Source of the DNA: Henckelia pumila
Taxonomy: Eukaryota > Streptophyta > Magnoliopsida > Lamiales > Gesneriaceae
Assembly: GCF_033568475.1 (NCBI RefSeq)
Contig: NC_133122.1
Location: 141,491,402 to 141,555,401 of the forward strand
Reading direction: 5' to 3'
Length of the DNA stretch: 64,000 nucleotides
Shown: piece by piece, positions 21,751 to 34,536 of the stretch
How positions within the stretch are numbered: position 1 is the stretch's first letter
Layout of the letters: the number at the start of each line of letters is the position of its first letter
Made by a program: the position numbers and the translations under genes
Notes under the pieces: model-generated
The model's database searches: none
The model's input: the letters and a program-made list of their open reading frames with translations, nothing else
What the model was told of the DNA's origin: nothing

Positions 21751-24473
21751 TGTAAGGCCCGTAAATATTAAGTTCTTAATGACGGGATTTAAAATTTAAA
21801 TTCCGGATATGAGAAAATATTTATTTGAAGAATTTAAGAAATGTGGAATTGCAATTTCGGGTCAGAAATATTTAATTTGAGGATTTTCTGATTTTAAGAA
21901 GTTTATTATCCGGAATTCTTAAATTAAAAGATTAAAAATATTTGCAATTGATATTTATGGAATTTAAAATGTGAATTCCAAGATGAGAAATATCAAGAAT
22001 GAAGTTTGAGGATAAAATCCGAGAAAGGGTCAATTTGCAAATATTGAGCAATTCAGGGACTAAATTGCGATAATGTCCGAAATGATTTAATTTTAATCCA
22101 AGAATATTTAATTGGAGAATATTTAGAGTTTAGACTTGAATTCTAATATTTTTAAATTATTTAGGATTGAAATTGAATTAAATCGCTTGTCCGGGGACTG
22201 AATTGCAATTAGGCTAAAGTACAGGGACCAAAATGCAATTATCATGCAAGTGGCCATAAAAACGTGTAAAGGGAAGAAAATCTATCAGAACATTCAGCCA
22301 AGGGACCGAGAGAAAGAGGAAAAGGGTTCCAAGTTCAATTTTCAACCTTTCAACTCCGATATCTTTTGATTCGCCCGGTAGAATTTCCGATTAAGCATAT
22401 ATTTGCGATCACAGCTCCGAGTGCTACGTTTTGACGTAAGTTTTATGAAGTTCTACCATGTTTGAATTTTATATTGTTGGTAGAATTAAGATTTGATTGT
22501 ATAAACATGTTCTAGCATATACGACGATAGTATATCTAAGACGGATCGAGAAAAGATCGTCGTTTGAACATGTTTCCGATTTTTGAAAGACTTATTCAGA
22601 ATCTGAAAATTATCAGCTGCTATGTACGTGAAGTATGTAATGAAATGGTGATGATTATTGGTTTATAGGATTGTAATATTGATGTTTAAGCTTTTGGAAC
22701 AATTGAAATCGTATCGTTACGCCGCCGGTTTAAGATTTTGAATTGATATGTATTATCAATGTCTAGAGCTCATCTTCAAGAGTAATTGTAGATGAATGGA
22801 CTATAATATTATGTTTAGAATGAAGCTAGAATGATATTTGAATCGAAAGAATTATCGAACTCGAATAGTTGCGACGTCGGTTTGAATTTCGATTGTATTA
22901 GTCAGATTTGAAATGTATCAGCTTTAAAGAAACATCGATTCAGATTGGAAATTGATGTTTAGCTATGTTATACATTATTTCAGATTGGAATTGAAGCTTA
23001 TCGAAGTTGAATCGACGAGTTCGAGTTCAAATGACTTGAAGTTTTTGAAGTTGAATCAAGAATACCTTCAAGTAGCACTGATTGAAATAAGCAGAATTTG
23101 ATGTCAGATTTTGACAGCTTGTTGTTGAGCAAGAATGGACAGAGCGTCAACTAGTTGAATCAGAAATGCAGGTATGAATAGACATTATAAGTTGGGCAGA
23201 ATAACTCGAGATAGTTTTTGCTTATCGAGTTGCTTAAAATCACATACTTGTCTATTTTTATATATGTTATGGTTTATGTTTACATAAATGGGATAGATTA
23301 TTCAGGATAGCTATTTTCTTGAATTTCCCAGAACATTTATGTAAATGTTTACCTGTTTAAGCTGATTTGTATTAATTGCTGTATTGAACATGTTTTACAT
23401 GTTTTATGAAATGCTTGCAGATTTGTTGCTATCTTTATGTGATTAGCTGCTTTGTTTTGTTTTGTTGGTTATTTGAGCAAGTGTTCAAGGTGTGTTATAG
23501 CTTTTAATGCATACAGCTTATGTTGCATTCATCTTGAACTCCAGCCTTAATAGCACAGAGGGCAGCCATCGCCTAGAGTGCAAATGATGTTTGGAGAGCT
23601 GTAATGGGTGGCATGGAATATAGATTTATTTCTAGAGTCAGCTTGACTCATGGCACAGATTGTGATTTATATTCAAAGCCAGAAGACTCACTATAGTTGC
23701 ACCAAAGTCAGAGGAGTAAAATACTTGATGCTGCCTCGAATGGGAGTGTCGGTAGTTTAAGAGCTATTTTATTCCTCGGGATCCCAAAGAACCAAGCTTT
23801 ATTGGTATCAGCTTTGCTAGCCTATTCCTTGGCACATGCATTGCATTTATGCATTAACCTAGAGACTTCTATGGTTTAGATTATGCGTTTATAAATGCTA
23901 GCATGTTATGTTATTATATGTTAATTCCAGATGTGAATTAGTTTATAAGTTTAAATGATATATATGCATGCTATTTATACTGAGATTTATTCTCATCGGA
24001 GCTATCCGGTTGTTGCTTTGTTTGTATGTGTGCATTGCATCAGGTTGGGGGCATGAACAAGCTAGAGTTGGCTTGGATAGCAGCAAGAAGAGTCTTAGCA
24101 AGTGAGGACACGGGTTTAGCAGCAAGTCTTGTTATTGTGTTATTGATTCATGCTAGTTGATGTATATCATGTTTAGAAGTTTATAACAGTTTATAAGATA
24201 GCTTGTAGTTGTTGTTATAGCATGTATGCAAAAATAGGTTTGGTTTTACAAGGCTTGACAGGAGTTTTTGACAGCAGAAGTTGTTGTAACCTGTGCTCGC
24301 TCGATCGGTAGAAATGCAGGCAAGTTTTACCGATCGAGCGAGGGGCTCATTTTAAAAAAAAAAAATTTTTTTTTTTTGTTTAGCTCTTGGTTTGCATATG
24401 TTTTTATGCTATGATTAATTGTTTATTAATCGTTTATTGCCCTAAGATGAGTTTAGCAACCCGGGTCCCCACA
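21751..24473 (+). repeat. Gypsy 5' LTR (2.7 kb)
   Basis: Begins TGTAAGGCCCGTAAATATTA and ends CCCGGGTCCCCACA. Near its 3' end are a 15-bp-stem hairpin (24296-24342) and an A-run/T-run pair. A 60-codon ORF at 23697 recurs in the other LTR simply because the LTRs are duplicates. Confidence 0.95.
24296..24342. repeat. Hairpin in Gypsy 5' LTR
   Basis: CTCGCTCGATCGGTA (24296-24310) pairs perfectly with TACCGATCGAGCGAG (24328-24342) across a 17-base loop. The 3' LTR has the same structure at 30768-30814. Confidence 0.92.
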
Positions 24474-27400
24474 ACAGGTGGTATCAGAGCATAAAGTCTT
24501 GGAACATAAAGTCTTGGAGCGTAAAGTCTTGGACTAAGATATAAGTTGAGCGGGGTAGATTGAGTCGCATGTATTTATAGTATTGCATGATTATGCTTTA
24601 CTTGCTTTTGCTTCTTTGTATGCGACTATGATTATTTGATTGAACACTACTTGCTTTATTGAGATAAGAATTACATGCTTATATGCTGATATGTATGCCT
24701 GATTTCTTGAATTCATTAGCATAAATGAATTCGTTGCAAGCATGTATTATTTGAAAAAGCATGATACTTTGCAAGTATGTGTTCTAGTCAGAAGCATGAG
24801 ATTATATGTACTGTATACGGCAATTGTATTTTATAATCTCTGCTATATATATTGCTTCTGTTATCAAATCAGACAGGTTGTGCAGATAGCATAAGAACCT
24901 CAGATAGAACAGAATAGCAGATAGCACAGAACAGTGTTGAGGTAAGTATTTGAATTCAGTACACTGAGGAGTATGTTAGTTGAACAACTCCAAAGCTATT
25001 GATCACCAACCAGAAAGATACAGCATAAGCTATGTCTAGAAAGGGGTTGAATTGACGAGCGGGATCAGCTGTTCAAGAGAAGCATATTCAGATGAACATA
25101 GAATCAGCTTGCTTTTATATCAACTCCGGGACTTAGCTAGAAGTTGGTGAAGCCAGCAAAAAGTACTGAAATTGTTTAGCAAATAAGTAAACAGAATTGT
25201 TTATTTCTGTATATGCTATAGAAGATAGAACAGTAGATTTTGCAGAATAGAAGTACAAGTTGATGTCAAGCCAGAAAAATAAAATAAAATAAATCATGAA
25301 CCGGTAGTATGAGGCAGAGTTGAATTCTTATTCACGCCTCATAATTATGATCATCACCAGATATTCCATAGCAGTATAGATATGCAGCAAGAACAGCAAG
25401 AAATAGTGGCAACATCAGCAAAGATTGATTCCATCTCAACGTCAGCAAATGAATAACTATAAGCATAAGTCCCCTAGCTGAAACAGAGCAAAAGAACATT
25501 TGAATGATAGATAATTGCTTAGGCAATAAGCAAGTACAGAAAATGCGGCTCAAGTTGTATCAGATAAGAATCTTACAGGTAAGTGAGTTAATTCTAGTTA
25601 ACCACTTGTATATTGATTATATAGCATACATTCATAGATCAGTGATTTGTTATGCTATAATCTGTATCTGATGAGCCTTTATTTATTGTATTTGCTGAGA
25701 TTTTGTCTTTAAGTAGATGGAATGCATGTGCAAGATTAGTTATAAACGATGCAATACAGAATTGAGGAAATAAGATTGAATGTACTGATATCAGATATGG
25801 GATATTAAGCTAGAAATTTGTGCAATGGTAAAGCAATAGAAATGTATAGACATAAGATTTTGTTATTTCGGTACTGATTAGATCATGTTGACTGTAGAAG
25901 AATGTCAGTAGAAGTCTAGTCGATATACTGAACTAGTACAGCATTAACCTAGAATTGACAGCTATGTCAGTGGTTAGAATGTACAGAAATAGTTCAAGCC
26001 TATTTTGACTTTTCTATGACATGAATGCAATTCTTTTTAGAGTGGTGTCTAGTACGAAAGGATTATGACAACTTGTATAGAAGAGCATTACTTGATCTGA
26101 AGAACTTCAGAAACAGCTAGCAGATTGAGTAGAAAAGAATTATGTAGTACCGAAATGATTCTATGACGATAAGTTATGTCGAAAAGATTATATTCGACTA
26201 TTGTCAGCTCAGAATTAATAAATAAACTCATATCATTAGAGAATCAGAAAAATCAGTTGCAGTTGAGTTATATCTTCAATTTTGCTGAAGCTATTACATC
26301 ATAGAAATCATGATTCTTGAATTTCTTGCTATCGATTCTGAGGTTTTTGCATTCGACCTCGATCGAGTTTGATGGACTCTTCTTTCTTTGCTAGAGTCTG
26401 ATTTGATTCATTCTTCTTGATTGTTGCCGCAAGTGATATGGTGTCACTTAGCAGATTTTATCATTCAGAATACGTAATTTTGAATGATTTTGATTTGAGC
26501 AAGATTCTTTGCGCTGAGATTTGAGAATTTTTGATGATTTGATGTATTTATTCAGTGTATTTTGAAGTATTTGGCTCGTAACTGATAGAAATTATGATTT
26601 AGAATATCAGCAAGATTTTTGGATTTTAGCTAATTGTTGGAATTATTGGGTACATATCTGTATTTGTTGTAAGTTTGTGCTTGACAGATATTTAAAAGAT
26701 CAGAATTGTTGCGATCCAAACTAAACTCGATTGTTTTGGAAAGATAAAAACAACATTGATCTTAAAGCAATCAATAGAATATTGATTGAAAATGCACGAT
26801 TAAGATAAGAGATAAGACAGCAGAGCAGAACAGATGAATTTTTGCATTGACTAATTGTTGGATTATGCCAGATATTCTAGATATGGAATATCAGATTCTG
26901 AAAGAGGCATATGCCAACAGATGAATATCCATTCAGTTGTCTAAACATGTATGATTTACATGTAGTATTTCTTGGAAATAAGTATTGGTGAAAGAAATGA
27001 AAGCAGATACGACAGAATTGACGTTACCAATAGTAGAATTCCAGTAAAAGAAGCAGAAAAGAAGAACTCTAGTGATTTATGTAACAGATTAGTTACATAA
27101 AAGTTGAAAGAAGATCAACTTTACGAACAACTTTAGTTCAAATCTACTTGAATCATCATGATTGTGCAAATTTAGATTGTATTCGATTTCGACAGATTCA
27201 AGAATATGGTGTATTAGATATGATACAACCATAAAAGATAATGGTTATGCATTTAGCAAGATGATCAGATTACAGGAATGCGTGAAATCTATTGTCCAGA
27301 TAGAGACTTTAGATTGGTTTTCTAGATTGTGGCAGTGATTGTCAGAGGTTTTGAGTGTTTGGTTGTATAAGATTTCAGTATACCATCCTCTGATTAGTGG

Positions 27401-28222
27401 ACTATCAGATGTGATTATCCAGATTTTCGAGGATATGCTCAGAACTAGAGTACTAGATTTGGTACTAATTGATTGATTATTTGCCACTTGATTACTATGA
27501 TTCCTGTAAGAGCTCATGAATAGCTATAAAGGCAGTATTTTGATGATTGATTGACCAGAAATACAGAAATGTCTTTATATAGAAATGATCTTTCAGAACT
27601 ATCAGCTATTTGACCAGCTATGGGTCAAGAAACGATAGAGAATGGAAAGATTGTTTTGAACAGAGTAAGAACAGAACAGCACAGACAGAGCTAGAAAATG
27701 GGCAACAGATATAGAGATTTGAAGCCTGAGCATAATGATCAATTCAGAAATTGTTTATCGAGCATCAGTAGATTCATAAAGAGATTTCAGAATTGATTTC
27801 TATGAGTATTTGATCTAGCTTATTGATTAATACTCAAGCATGAAGTATCAGATAGATGAATTGTTATCCGTATGCATTGGCTGAAGAATATTAGCTAGAA
27901 CATGTATGTGTATTCAATTCAGATGCAACAGAAGTCAATAAGAGTGTAAGCAAGACAAAGTAATTGATGCAGAGTTAGATCACAAGAAAGAGCAACTTAG
28001 ATCTGAGTTGACTCGATGATTGTAGTGCAAGAGAATAGATATGATTGTAGAAACAATCAGAAAGAAGATTAAGCTATGATAGAAGAGAAGATATCAGACT
28101 AGATATCGATAGCTCAGAGAATTGAAGTTAGTATTACTTCAGTCAGTTGCACAGCTTATGAGAATTAGCAGTAATATCGAATGCGATTTCGAGGACGAAA
28201 TCATTCCTTAGAGGGGAGGAAA
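24474..28222 (+). pseudogene. Gypsy interior with decayed gag-pol; integrase traces at about 27300-27700
   Basis: No frame stays open for more than about 90 codons. At 27378-27461 the frame reads VYHPLISGLSDVIIQIFEDM, then LRTRVLDL, recognisable as the Gypsy integrase segment that usually reads YHPQTDGQSERTIQILEDML. Just upstream, SDRD/SRLWQ-like traces lie in different frames (about 27290-27330), and stops interrupt the downstream part. The first 2.5 kb after the PBS is A-rich with CAGAA-like text and no recognised gag motif. Mobilisation would need proteins from another element. Confidence 0.8.
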
Positions 28223-30944
28223 TGTAAGGCCCGTAAATATTAAGTTCTTAATGACGGGATTTAAAATTTAAATTCTGGATATGAGAAAATATTTATTTGA
28301 AGAATTTAAGAAATGTGGAATTGCAATTTCGGGTCAGAAATATTTAATTTGAGGATTTTCGGATTTTAAGAAGTTTATTATCCGGAATTCTTAAATTAAA
28401 AGATTAAAAATATTTGCAATTGATATTTATGGAATTTAAAATGTGAATTCCAAGATGAGAAATATCAAGAATGAAGTTTGAGGATAAAATCTGAGAAAGG
28501 GTCAATTTGCAAATATTGAGCAATTCAGGGACTAAATTGCGATAATGTCCGAAATGATTTAATTTTAATCCAAGAATATTTAATTGGAGAATATTTAGAG
28601 TTTAGACTTGAATTCTAATATTTTTAAATTATTTAGGATTGAAATTGAATTAAATCGCTTGTCCGGGGATTGAATTGCAATTAGGCTAAAGTACAGGGAC
28701 CAAAATGCAATTATCATGCAAGTGGCCATAAAAACGTGTAAAGGGAAGAAAATCTATCAGAACATTCAGCCAAGGGACCGAGAGAAAGAGGAAAATGGTT
28801 CCAAGTTCAATTTTCAACCTTTCAACTCCGATATCTTTTGATTCGCCCGGTAGAATTTCCGATTAAGCATATATTTGCGATCACAGCTCCGAGTGCTACG
28901 TTTTGACGTAAGTTTTATGAAGTTCTACCATGTTTGAATTTTATATTGTTGGTAGAATTAAGATTTGATTGTATAAACATGTTCTAGCATATACGACGAT
29001 AGTATATCTAAGACGGATCGAGAAAAGATCGTCGTTTGAACATGTTTCCGATTTTTGAAAGACTTATTCAGAATCTGAAAATTATCAGCTGCTATGTACG
29101 TGAATTATGTAATGAAATGGTGATGATTATTGGTTTATAGGATTGTAATATTGATGTTTAAGCTTTTGGAACAATTGAAATCGTATCGTTACGCCGCCGG
29201 TTTAAGATTTTGAATTGATATGTATTATCAATGTCTAGAGCTCATCTTCAAGAGTAATTGTAGATGAATGGACTATAAGATTATGTTTAGAATGAAGCTA
29301 GAATGATATTTGAATCGAAAGAATTATCGAACTCGAATAGTTGCGACGTCGGTTTGAATTTCGATTGTATTAGTCAGATTTGAAATGTATCAGCTTTAAA
29401 GAAACATCGATTCAGATTGGAAATTGATGTTTAGCTGTGTTATACATTATTTCAGATTGGAATTGAAGCTTATCAAAGTTGAATCGACGAGTTCGAGTTC
29501 AAATGACTTGAAGTTTTTGAAGTTGAATCAAGAATACCTTCAAGTAGCACTGATTGAAATAAGCAGAATTTGATGTCAGATTTTGACAGCTTGTTGTTGA
29601 GCAAGAATGGACAGAGTGTCAGCTAGTTGAATCAGAAATGCAGGTATGAATAGACATTATAAGTTGGGCAGAATAACTCGAGATAGTTTTTGCTTATCGA
29701 GTTGCTTAAAATCACATACTTGTCTATTTTTATATATGTTATGGTTTATGTTTACATAAATGGGATAGATTATTCAGGATAGCTATTTTCTTGAATTTCC
29801 CAGAACATTTATGTAAATGTTTACCTGTTTAAGCTGATTTGTATTAATTGCTGTATTGAACATGTTTTACATGTTTTATGAAATGCTTGCAGATTTGTTG
29901 CTATCTTTATGTGATTAGCTGCTTTGTTTTGTTTTGTTGGTTATTTGAGCAAGTGTTCAAGGTGTGTTATAGCTGTTAATGCATACAGCTTATGTTGCAT
30001 TCATCTTGAACTCCAGCCTTAATAGCACAGAGGGCAGCCATCGCCTAGAGTGCAAATGACGTTTGGAGAGCTGTAATGGGTGGCATGGAATATAGATTTA
30101 TTTCTAGAGTCAGCTTGACTCATGGCACAGATTGTGATTTATATTCAAAGCCAGAAGACTCACTATAGTTGCACCAAAGTCAGAGGAGTAAAATACTTGA
30201 TGCTGCCTCGAATGGGAGTGTCGGTAGTTTAAGAGCTATTTTATTCCTCGGGATCCCAAAGAACCAAGCTTTATTGGTATCAGCTTTGCTAGCCTATTTC
30301 TTGGCACATGCATTGCATTTATGCATTAACCTAGAGACTTCTATGGTTTAGATTATGCATTTATAAATGCTAGCATGTTATGTTATTATATGTTAATTCC
30401 AGATGTGAATTAGTTTATAAGTTTAAATGATATATATGCATGCTATTTATACTGAGATTTATTCTCACCGGAGCTATCCGACTGTTGCTTTGTTTGTATG
30501 TGTGCATTGCATCAGGTTGGGGGCATGAACAAGCTAGAGTTGGCTTGGATAGCAGCAAGAAGAGTCTTAGCAAGTGAGGACAAGGGTTTAGCAGCAAGTC
30601 TTGTTATTGTGTTATTGATTCATGCTAGTTGATGTATATCATGTTTAGAAGTTTATAACAGTTTATAAGATAGCTTGTAGTTGTTGTTATAGCATGTATG
30701 CAAAAATAGGTTTGGTTTTACAAGGCTTGACAGGAGTTTTTGACAGCAGAAGTTGTTGTAACCTGTGCTCGCTCGATCGGTAGAAATGCAGGCAAGTTTT
30801 ACCGATCGAGCGAGGGGCTCATTTTAAAAAAAAAAAAATTTTTTTTTTGTTTAGCTCTTGGTTTGCATATGTTTTTATGCTATGATTAATTGTTTATTAA
30901 TCGTTTATTGCCCTAAGATGAGTTTAGCAACCCGGGTCCCCACA
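28223..30944 (+). repeat. Gypsy 3' LTR (2.7 kb)
   Basis: Nearly identical to 21751-24473. It carries the same hairpin at 30768-30814. Confidence 0.95.
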
Positions 30945-32270
30945 GATAGACTATAACGAAATATTTGCTCCTGTTGTGAAATTTACTACTGTTAGAATTA
31001 TGCTTGCTCTTGTTGCTCAGTTTGATTGGGAGTTGAAACAGTTGGATGTTAAAACTGCTTTTTTACATGGTGAACTAAATGAGAAAATTTTTATGAGGCA
31101 ACCTGAAGGCTTTGTGAACTCTAAGTATCCTGATCATGTTTGTTTGCTCAAGAAATCTTTGTATGGCTTGAAGCAATCTCGTAGGCAATGGAATAAAAAG
31201 TTTGATGAATGCATGCTCTCTTTGGGATTTACTAGAAGTAATTATGACCATTGCTTGTATTTCAAACAAAATGCTAAAGTTCCAGTTTTCTTGCTTATCT
31301 ATGTGGATGATATGCTATTAATTAGTTCTTGTGTGAAAACTGTTGAGCATGTCAAAAATTGCTTGAGTGCTAAATTTGATATGAAATTCCTAGGAGATGC
31401 TAAACGGATTCTTGGCATGAATATTTATAGGGATAGAAAACGGTCTATCATTTTATTGAATCAGGATACTTATGTTAAGAAAGTTTTGAGTAAATTTTCC
31501 ATGTCAAATGCCAAACCTGTCAATGTGCCTCTTGCTGGTCATTTTGTTCTATGTAAAGAGCAATCTCCTAAAACTGAACATGATATTAAATGCATGAAGA
31601 ATGTGCCTTATTCTAATGCTATTGGTTCTGTCATGTATTTAATGGTTAGCACAAGACCTGACATTGCATATTCTGTGAGCTGCTTGAGTCGATACATATG
31701 ATCCTGGAGTTTCTCATTAGGAAGCTCTCAAATTTCTGTTGAGATATTTGAATGGCTCTGTTAATCATGGTTTAAAATTTTCCAGATCTGAAACTGGTGT
31801 TAAATTGGTAGGATATGTGGATTCTAACTATGCCAATGATAGGGACAATAGAAAATCTACAACTTCCTATGTGTTTACATTGTATGGTGCTTGTATTAGC
31901 TGGAAATCTCAATTACAACACATTGTTGCCCTTTCAACCACCGAATCTGAGTATGTAGCTGTAACTGAAGCATTAAAAGAAGCTATTTGGTTGAAAGGTC
32001 TCATTTCTGAAATTGGTTTTCTTGAAGGTGAAGTTGTTGTATTTTTTGATAGTCAATCTGGCATTCAACTGTGTAAAAATCCTGTTTTTCATGATAGAAC
32101 TAAACATATTGATGTTAGATTCCACATTCGTGATGTGGTTGCTAAAGGTATTGTCTATCTTGAAAAAATTCCGTCTGAATTTAATCCTGATGATATGGAA
32201 ACTAAGTGTTTATCTGCTGAAAAATTTAGATCGTGTTTGAAAATTTTAAACTTTGATTCTTCCGACTGAT
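30945..32270 (+). pseudogene. Copia-1 pol, 3' part: reverse transcriptase and RNase H
   Basis: Resumes after the Gypsy insertion with DYNEIFAPVVKFTTVR and continues through QLDVKTAFLHGEL, KKSLYGLKQS and the active-site YVDD in LLIYVDDMLLIS, then STRPDIAY. The frame breaks near 31700, and a TAG at 31718 lies in the RNase H frame just before EALKFLLRYLNGS. RNase H shows YVDSNYA, TESEYVA and FFDSQSG (D-E-D) and runs to a stop at 32267-32269. Confidence 0.93.
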
Positions 32271-32350
32271 ACTGACTTTGTGTTTTTTGTTGTGGGGCGA
32301 TGATGATAACTGTAGGTGACTCTCCAAAACCAGTGAACCGGCGTTGGGTC

Positions 32351-32362
32351 AAAAGGTGGAGA
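32351..32362 (+). other. Copia-1 polypurine tract
   Basis: AAAAGGTGGAGA just before the 3' LTR, the usual plus-strand primer position. Confidence 0.85.
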
Positions 32363-32364
32363 TT

Positions 32365-32907
32365 TGTTGGGCTTTGGCCCAACTACTTCTATTATTCCCA
32401 GCCCATTTAATTAGGCCCTTGTATAAAGCCTACTCCCCAAAACCTTATCTGCTGATCGAGAGAGAGTGTGAGATTGAGAGAGGGAGAGCTTGAGCAGCCG
32501 CAGAAAGAACTTGTGCGTTCTTGGCTTTCTTCGTGAGCGTTTCATCTTCCTCTCAGGTGACCTTGTGTCCTTCGTTTTCTCCTTGAGCCTTGTGTTGCTC
32601 TGTGTGAGTCTCTCTCTCGTTCCTCCCTGGTGTCGTTGGGTGTTCTCCTACTGAGTAGGGGGTTCAAGCGTGAACAGCAGGGTCGTGGGAATCCTTGTGT
32701 GCCTTGCCTTGGCTTGCTGGTTTATTGAAGAGACGGTTCTAGTTATCTGAGCCCGAGCTCGCTGATTTCTTCTCATTATTTTTCCTGTTCGTTCTTTTGG
32801 TTTTCTTTATTGTTTGGTTTTTGCTGCTGGCTTTGGTTTGTAATTGTGCAGGTGATAGGTACATATAGGATGGCTAATCGGCTCAAGCTCAAGGTGGATA
32901 CCTAACA
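32365..32907 (+). repeat. Copia-1 3' LTR
   Basis: 543 bp, same ends as the 5' LTR. GCCAA target duplication follows at 32908-32912. Confidence 0.96.
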
Positions 32908-33371
32908 GCCAAGATAATGAATATATCATCCTTGTCTCCATTTACTTGAACACGGACAGATGTTTTTAAAGGTTTTGAAACATCTATCCGAATCCTCACT
33001 CTAGCATAAGAACCCATGATAAAACCACTTTCCAGGGTATCAATCTCCTCTACCTCTCCCACTTTTTCTCCAACTTTACAAAGAATATTTTTATGCATAA
33101 AAGCCAATGGAAGATTGTAAAATTGTACCCAAATAGCTATTTTGTCAAACCTCATTGCAGTAGGATTCTCAAGGCCCTGCGGCTCTATGAAGATCACCGG
33201 ATTACGAAAGAAATTCCACGGTCCGTCTTGAAGCGCCCTCTTACGGTCAATTTTTGATGAGAAATCCAGAAGAAATATATTATCTCCATACGATCCAATC
33301 TCCACCAGTTTATTCACTTGTAGGATTTTGGGCATCTGTTGTTTGAAGGCCTCAGTATTTATCCTAATCAT
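32908..33371 (-). pseudogene. LINE ORF1, N-terminal part (DUF4283), separated by Copia-1
   Basis: Minus-strand frame from about 33371 to the Copia junction. It has DUF4283 features: NTEAFKQQMPKIL, RALQDGPWNFFRNPVIF, FDKIAIWVQFYNLPLAFM. It lacks the usual first 60 or so residues, so the LINE copy is 5'-truncated near 33370. The last residues before the junction connect in frame with the zinc-knuckle part at 17998. The five extra codons that seem to follow belong to the Copia LTR. Confidence 0.92.
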
Positions 33372-34536
33372 ATATATCCTAAATCACAAAGTAGTTCAAA
33401 ATTTGTAAACAATAAGGTTAATTTCGTACACTAGCTATGCGAAATATTGAGATTGTTAAAAGTTTATCGTGAAAAAATGATCTATCAACTCTTTAATTTT
33501 TCAAGGCTTGAACACACATACCCAAATACCCCCGAAAATAGGTCAAGAGTGTGTGCCCACAAAATTTGAGAACACAAGGAGTTCAATGAATAACTTTTCA
33601 TACAAAATTTTTACTTATCTTCATATTTCACAGGAGTTGTATACACAACTATGCCAAAAGATAATCAAAGATGATCCTTAAAAGATTTTCATATGTTGTT
33701 AAAAAGCAAAAATTATGTGCTCGCACAAAATTTTTTTTATGAGAACTTGCATCTTTTTAACTCGTCTTCTTGAGTTCAATGAGCTAGACGAATGACCCTT
33801 TTCTTCTTGTTCATTGATAAGCATCTCACAACTAAAACAATTGCAAGGTAAAGTCCATACATATATCAATTTCTATAAAATCACCAAGCTTTCCATTTCG
33901 AATATTTTGAGTCATCGAAAATAAGTGAAATAAAAATATAAAACCCCAAAATACACGAGGTCACCGGTTGGCCTATGAGGCGTAATTCGACTCTTTGTTT
34001 ATGATCCAACCCATCCCCATACGCCTGATTAGCGACACCAAGATTGGTCGAGCCAACATGACGATGTCAAGCTCATGTGTAGTCAGTCGGATGCAGAAAC
34101 AATCCAACAATCCCTGGCTGCTGCTCCGGATAGAAGCCGCGGGGGCAATGGGGTGATCAACACATTTTTCATACGAAATACTATTTTGGGTAAGTTTCCT
34201 AAACAAGTAAGTTGAACAATACAACTAAAAGAAGAAAAAGAAAAGGATAACATAATCTTTTTTAAAATAAGAAGAAGAAGAAGAAGAAGAAAGCATCTGT
34301 TTATACGAGACAGAATGAACAACAAACAGACAAATCTACTTATGTTTTAAGGTTTCAAGAAAAAGATATAGTTGAACACTGACTTAAAGAGACAATTTAA
34401 CATGGAGATGAGAAAGTAAGAGAAATTTTGTTCGCCCGTAATACAACCAATGCACCGGGATTGGGTTTTTTGTACTCCAGAAGGGCGAACTTCAGTTTCT
34501 CGACACATTCTTTGTGCAGTATAGAATTTACTCTCT
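33372..34536. other. Region downstream (3') of MDL1
   Basis: No gene recognised. It should include the MDL1 3' UTR next to 34536. A GAA/AAG run lies at about 34270-34290. Confidence 0.5.

Larger units (their letters stand above)
21751..30944 (+). mobile_element. Ty3/Gypsy LTR retrotransposon, non-autonomous copy inserted in Copia-1
   Basis: 9.2-kb element with LTRs of 2723 and 2722 bp (21751-24473, 28223-30944), TG...CA ends and GATAG duplication. PBS TGGTATCAGAGC is at 24479-24490; the polypurine tract GAGGGGAGGAAA is at 28211-28222, preceded by the TTCGAGGACGAAAT phrase common before the 3' LTR of chromovirus-type Gypsy elements. I count about 20 differences between the LTRs (about 0.7%). 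The 3.7-kb interior has no long ORF, only decayed pol traces. So it is young but cannot encode its own proteins. Confidence 0.95.
17999..32907 (+). mobile_element. Copia LTR retrotransposon (Copia-1) inserted in LINE ORF1 and split by a Gypsy element
   Basis: Complete boundaries: LTRs 17999-18542 and 32365-32907, each TG...CA, with a GCCAA target duplication. PBS is at 18544-18555 and the polypurine tract at about 32351-32362. Protein order is gag, protease, integrase, reverse transcriptase, RNase H, the Copia order. Removing the 9.2-kb Gypsy insertion leaves about 5.7 kb. I count about 19 differences between the LTRs (about 3.5%), and the coding part has several lesions, so it is an older, inactive copy. 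Confidence 0.96.

Noticed and set aside
23697-23879. 60-codon ORF with a copy at 30169-30351, and antisense 60-codon ORFs at 23943 and 30415
   Set aside because: These lie in the two Gypsy LTRs and are duplicates because the LTRs are duplicates; no protein-like conservation is seen.
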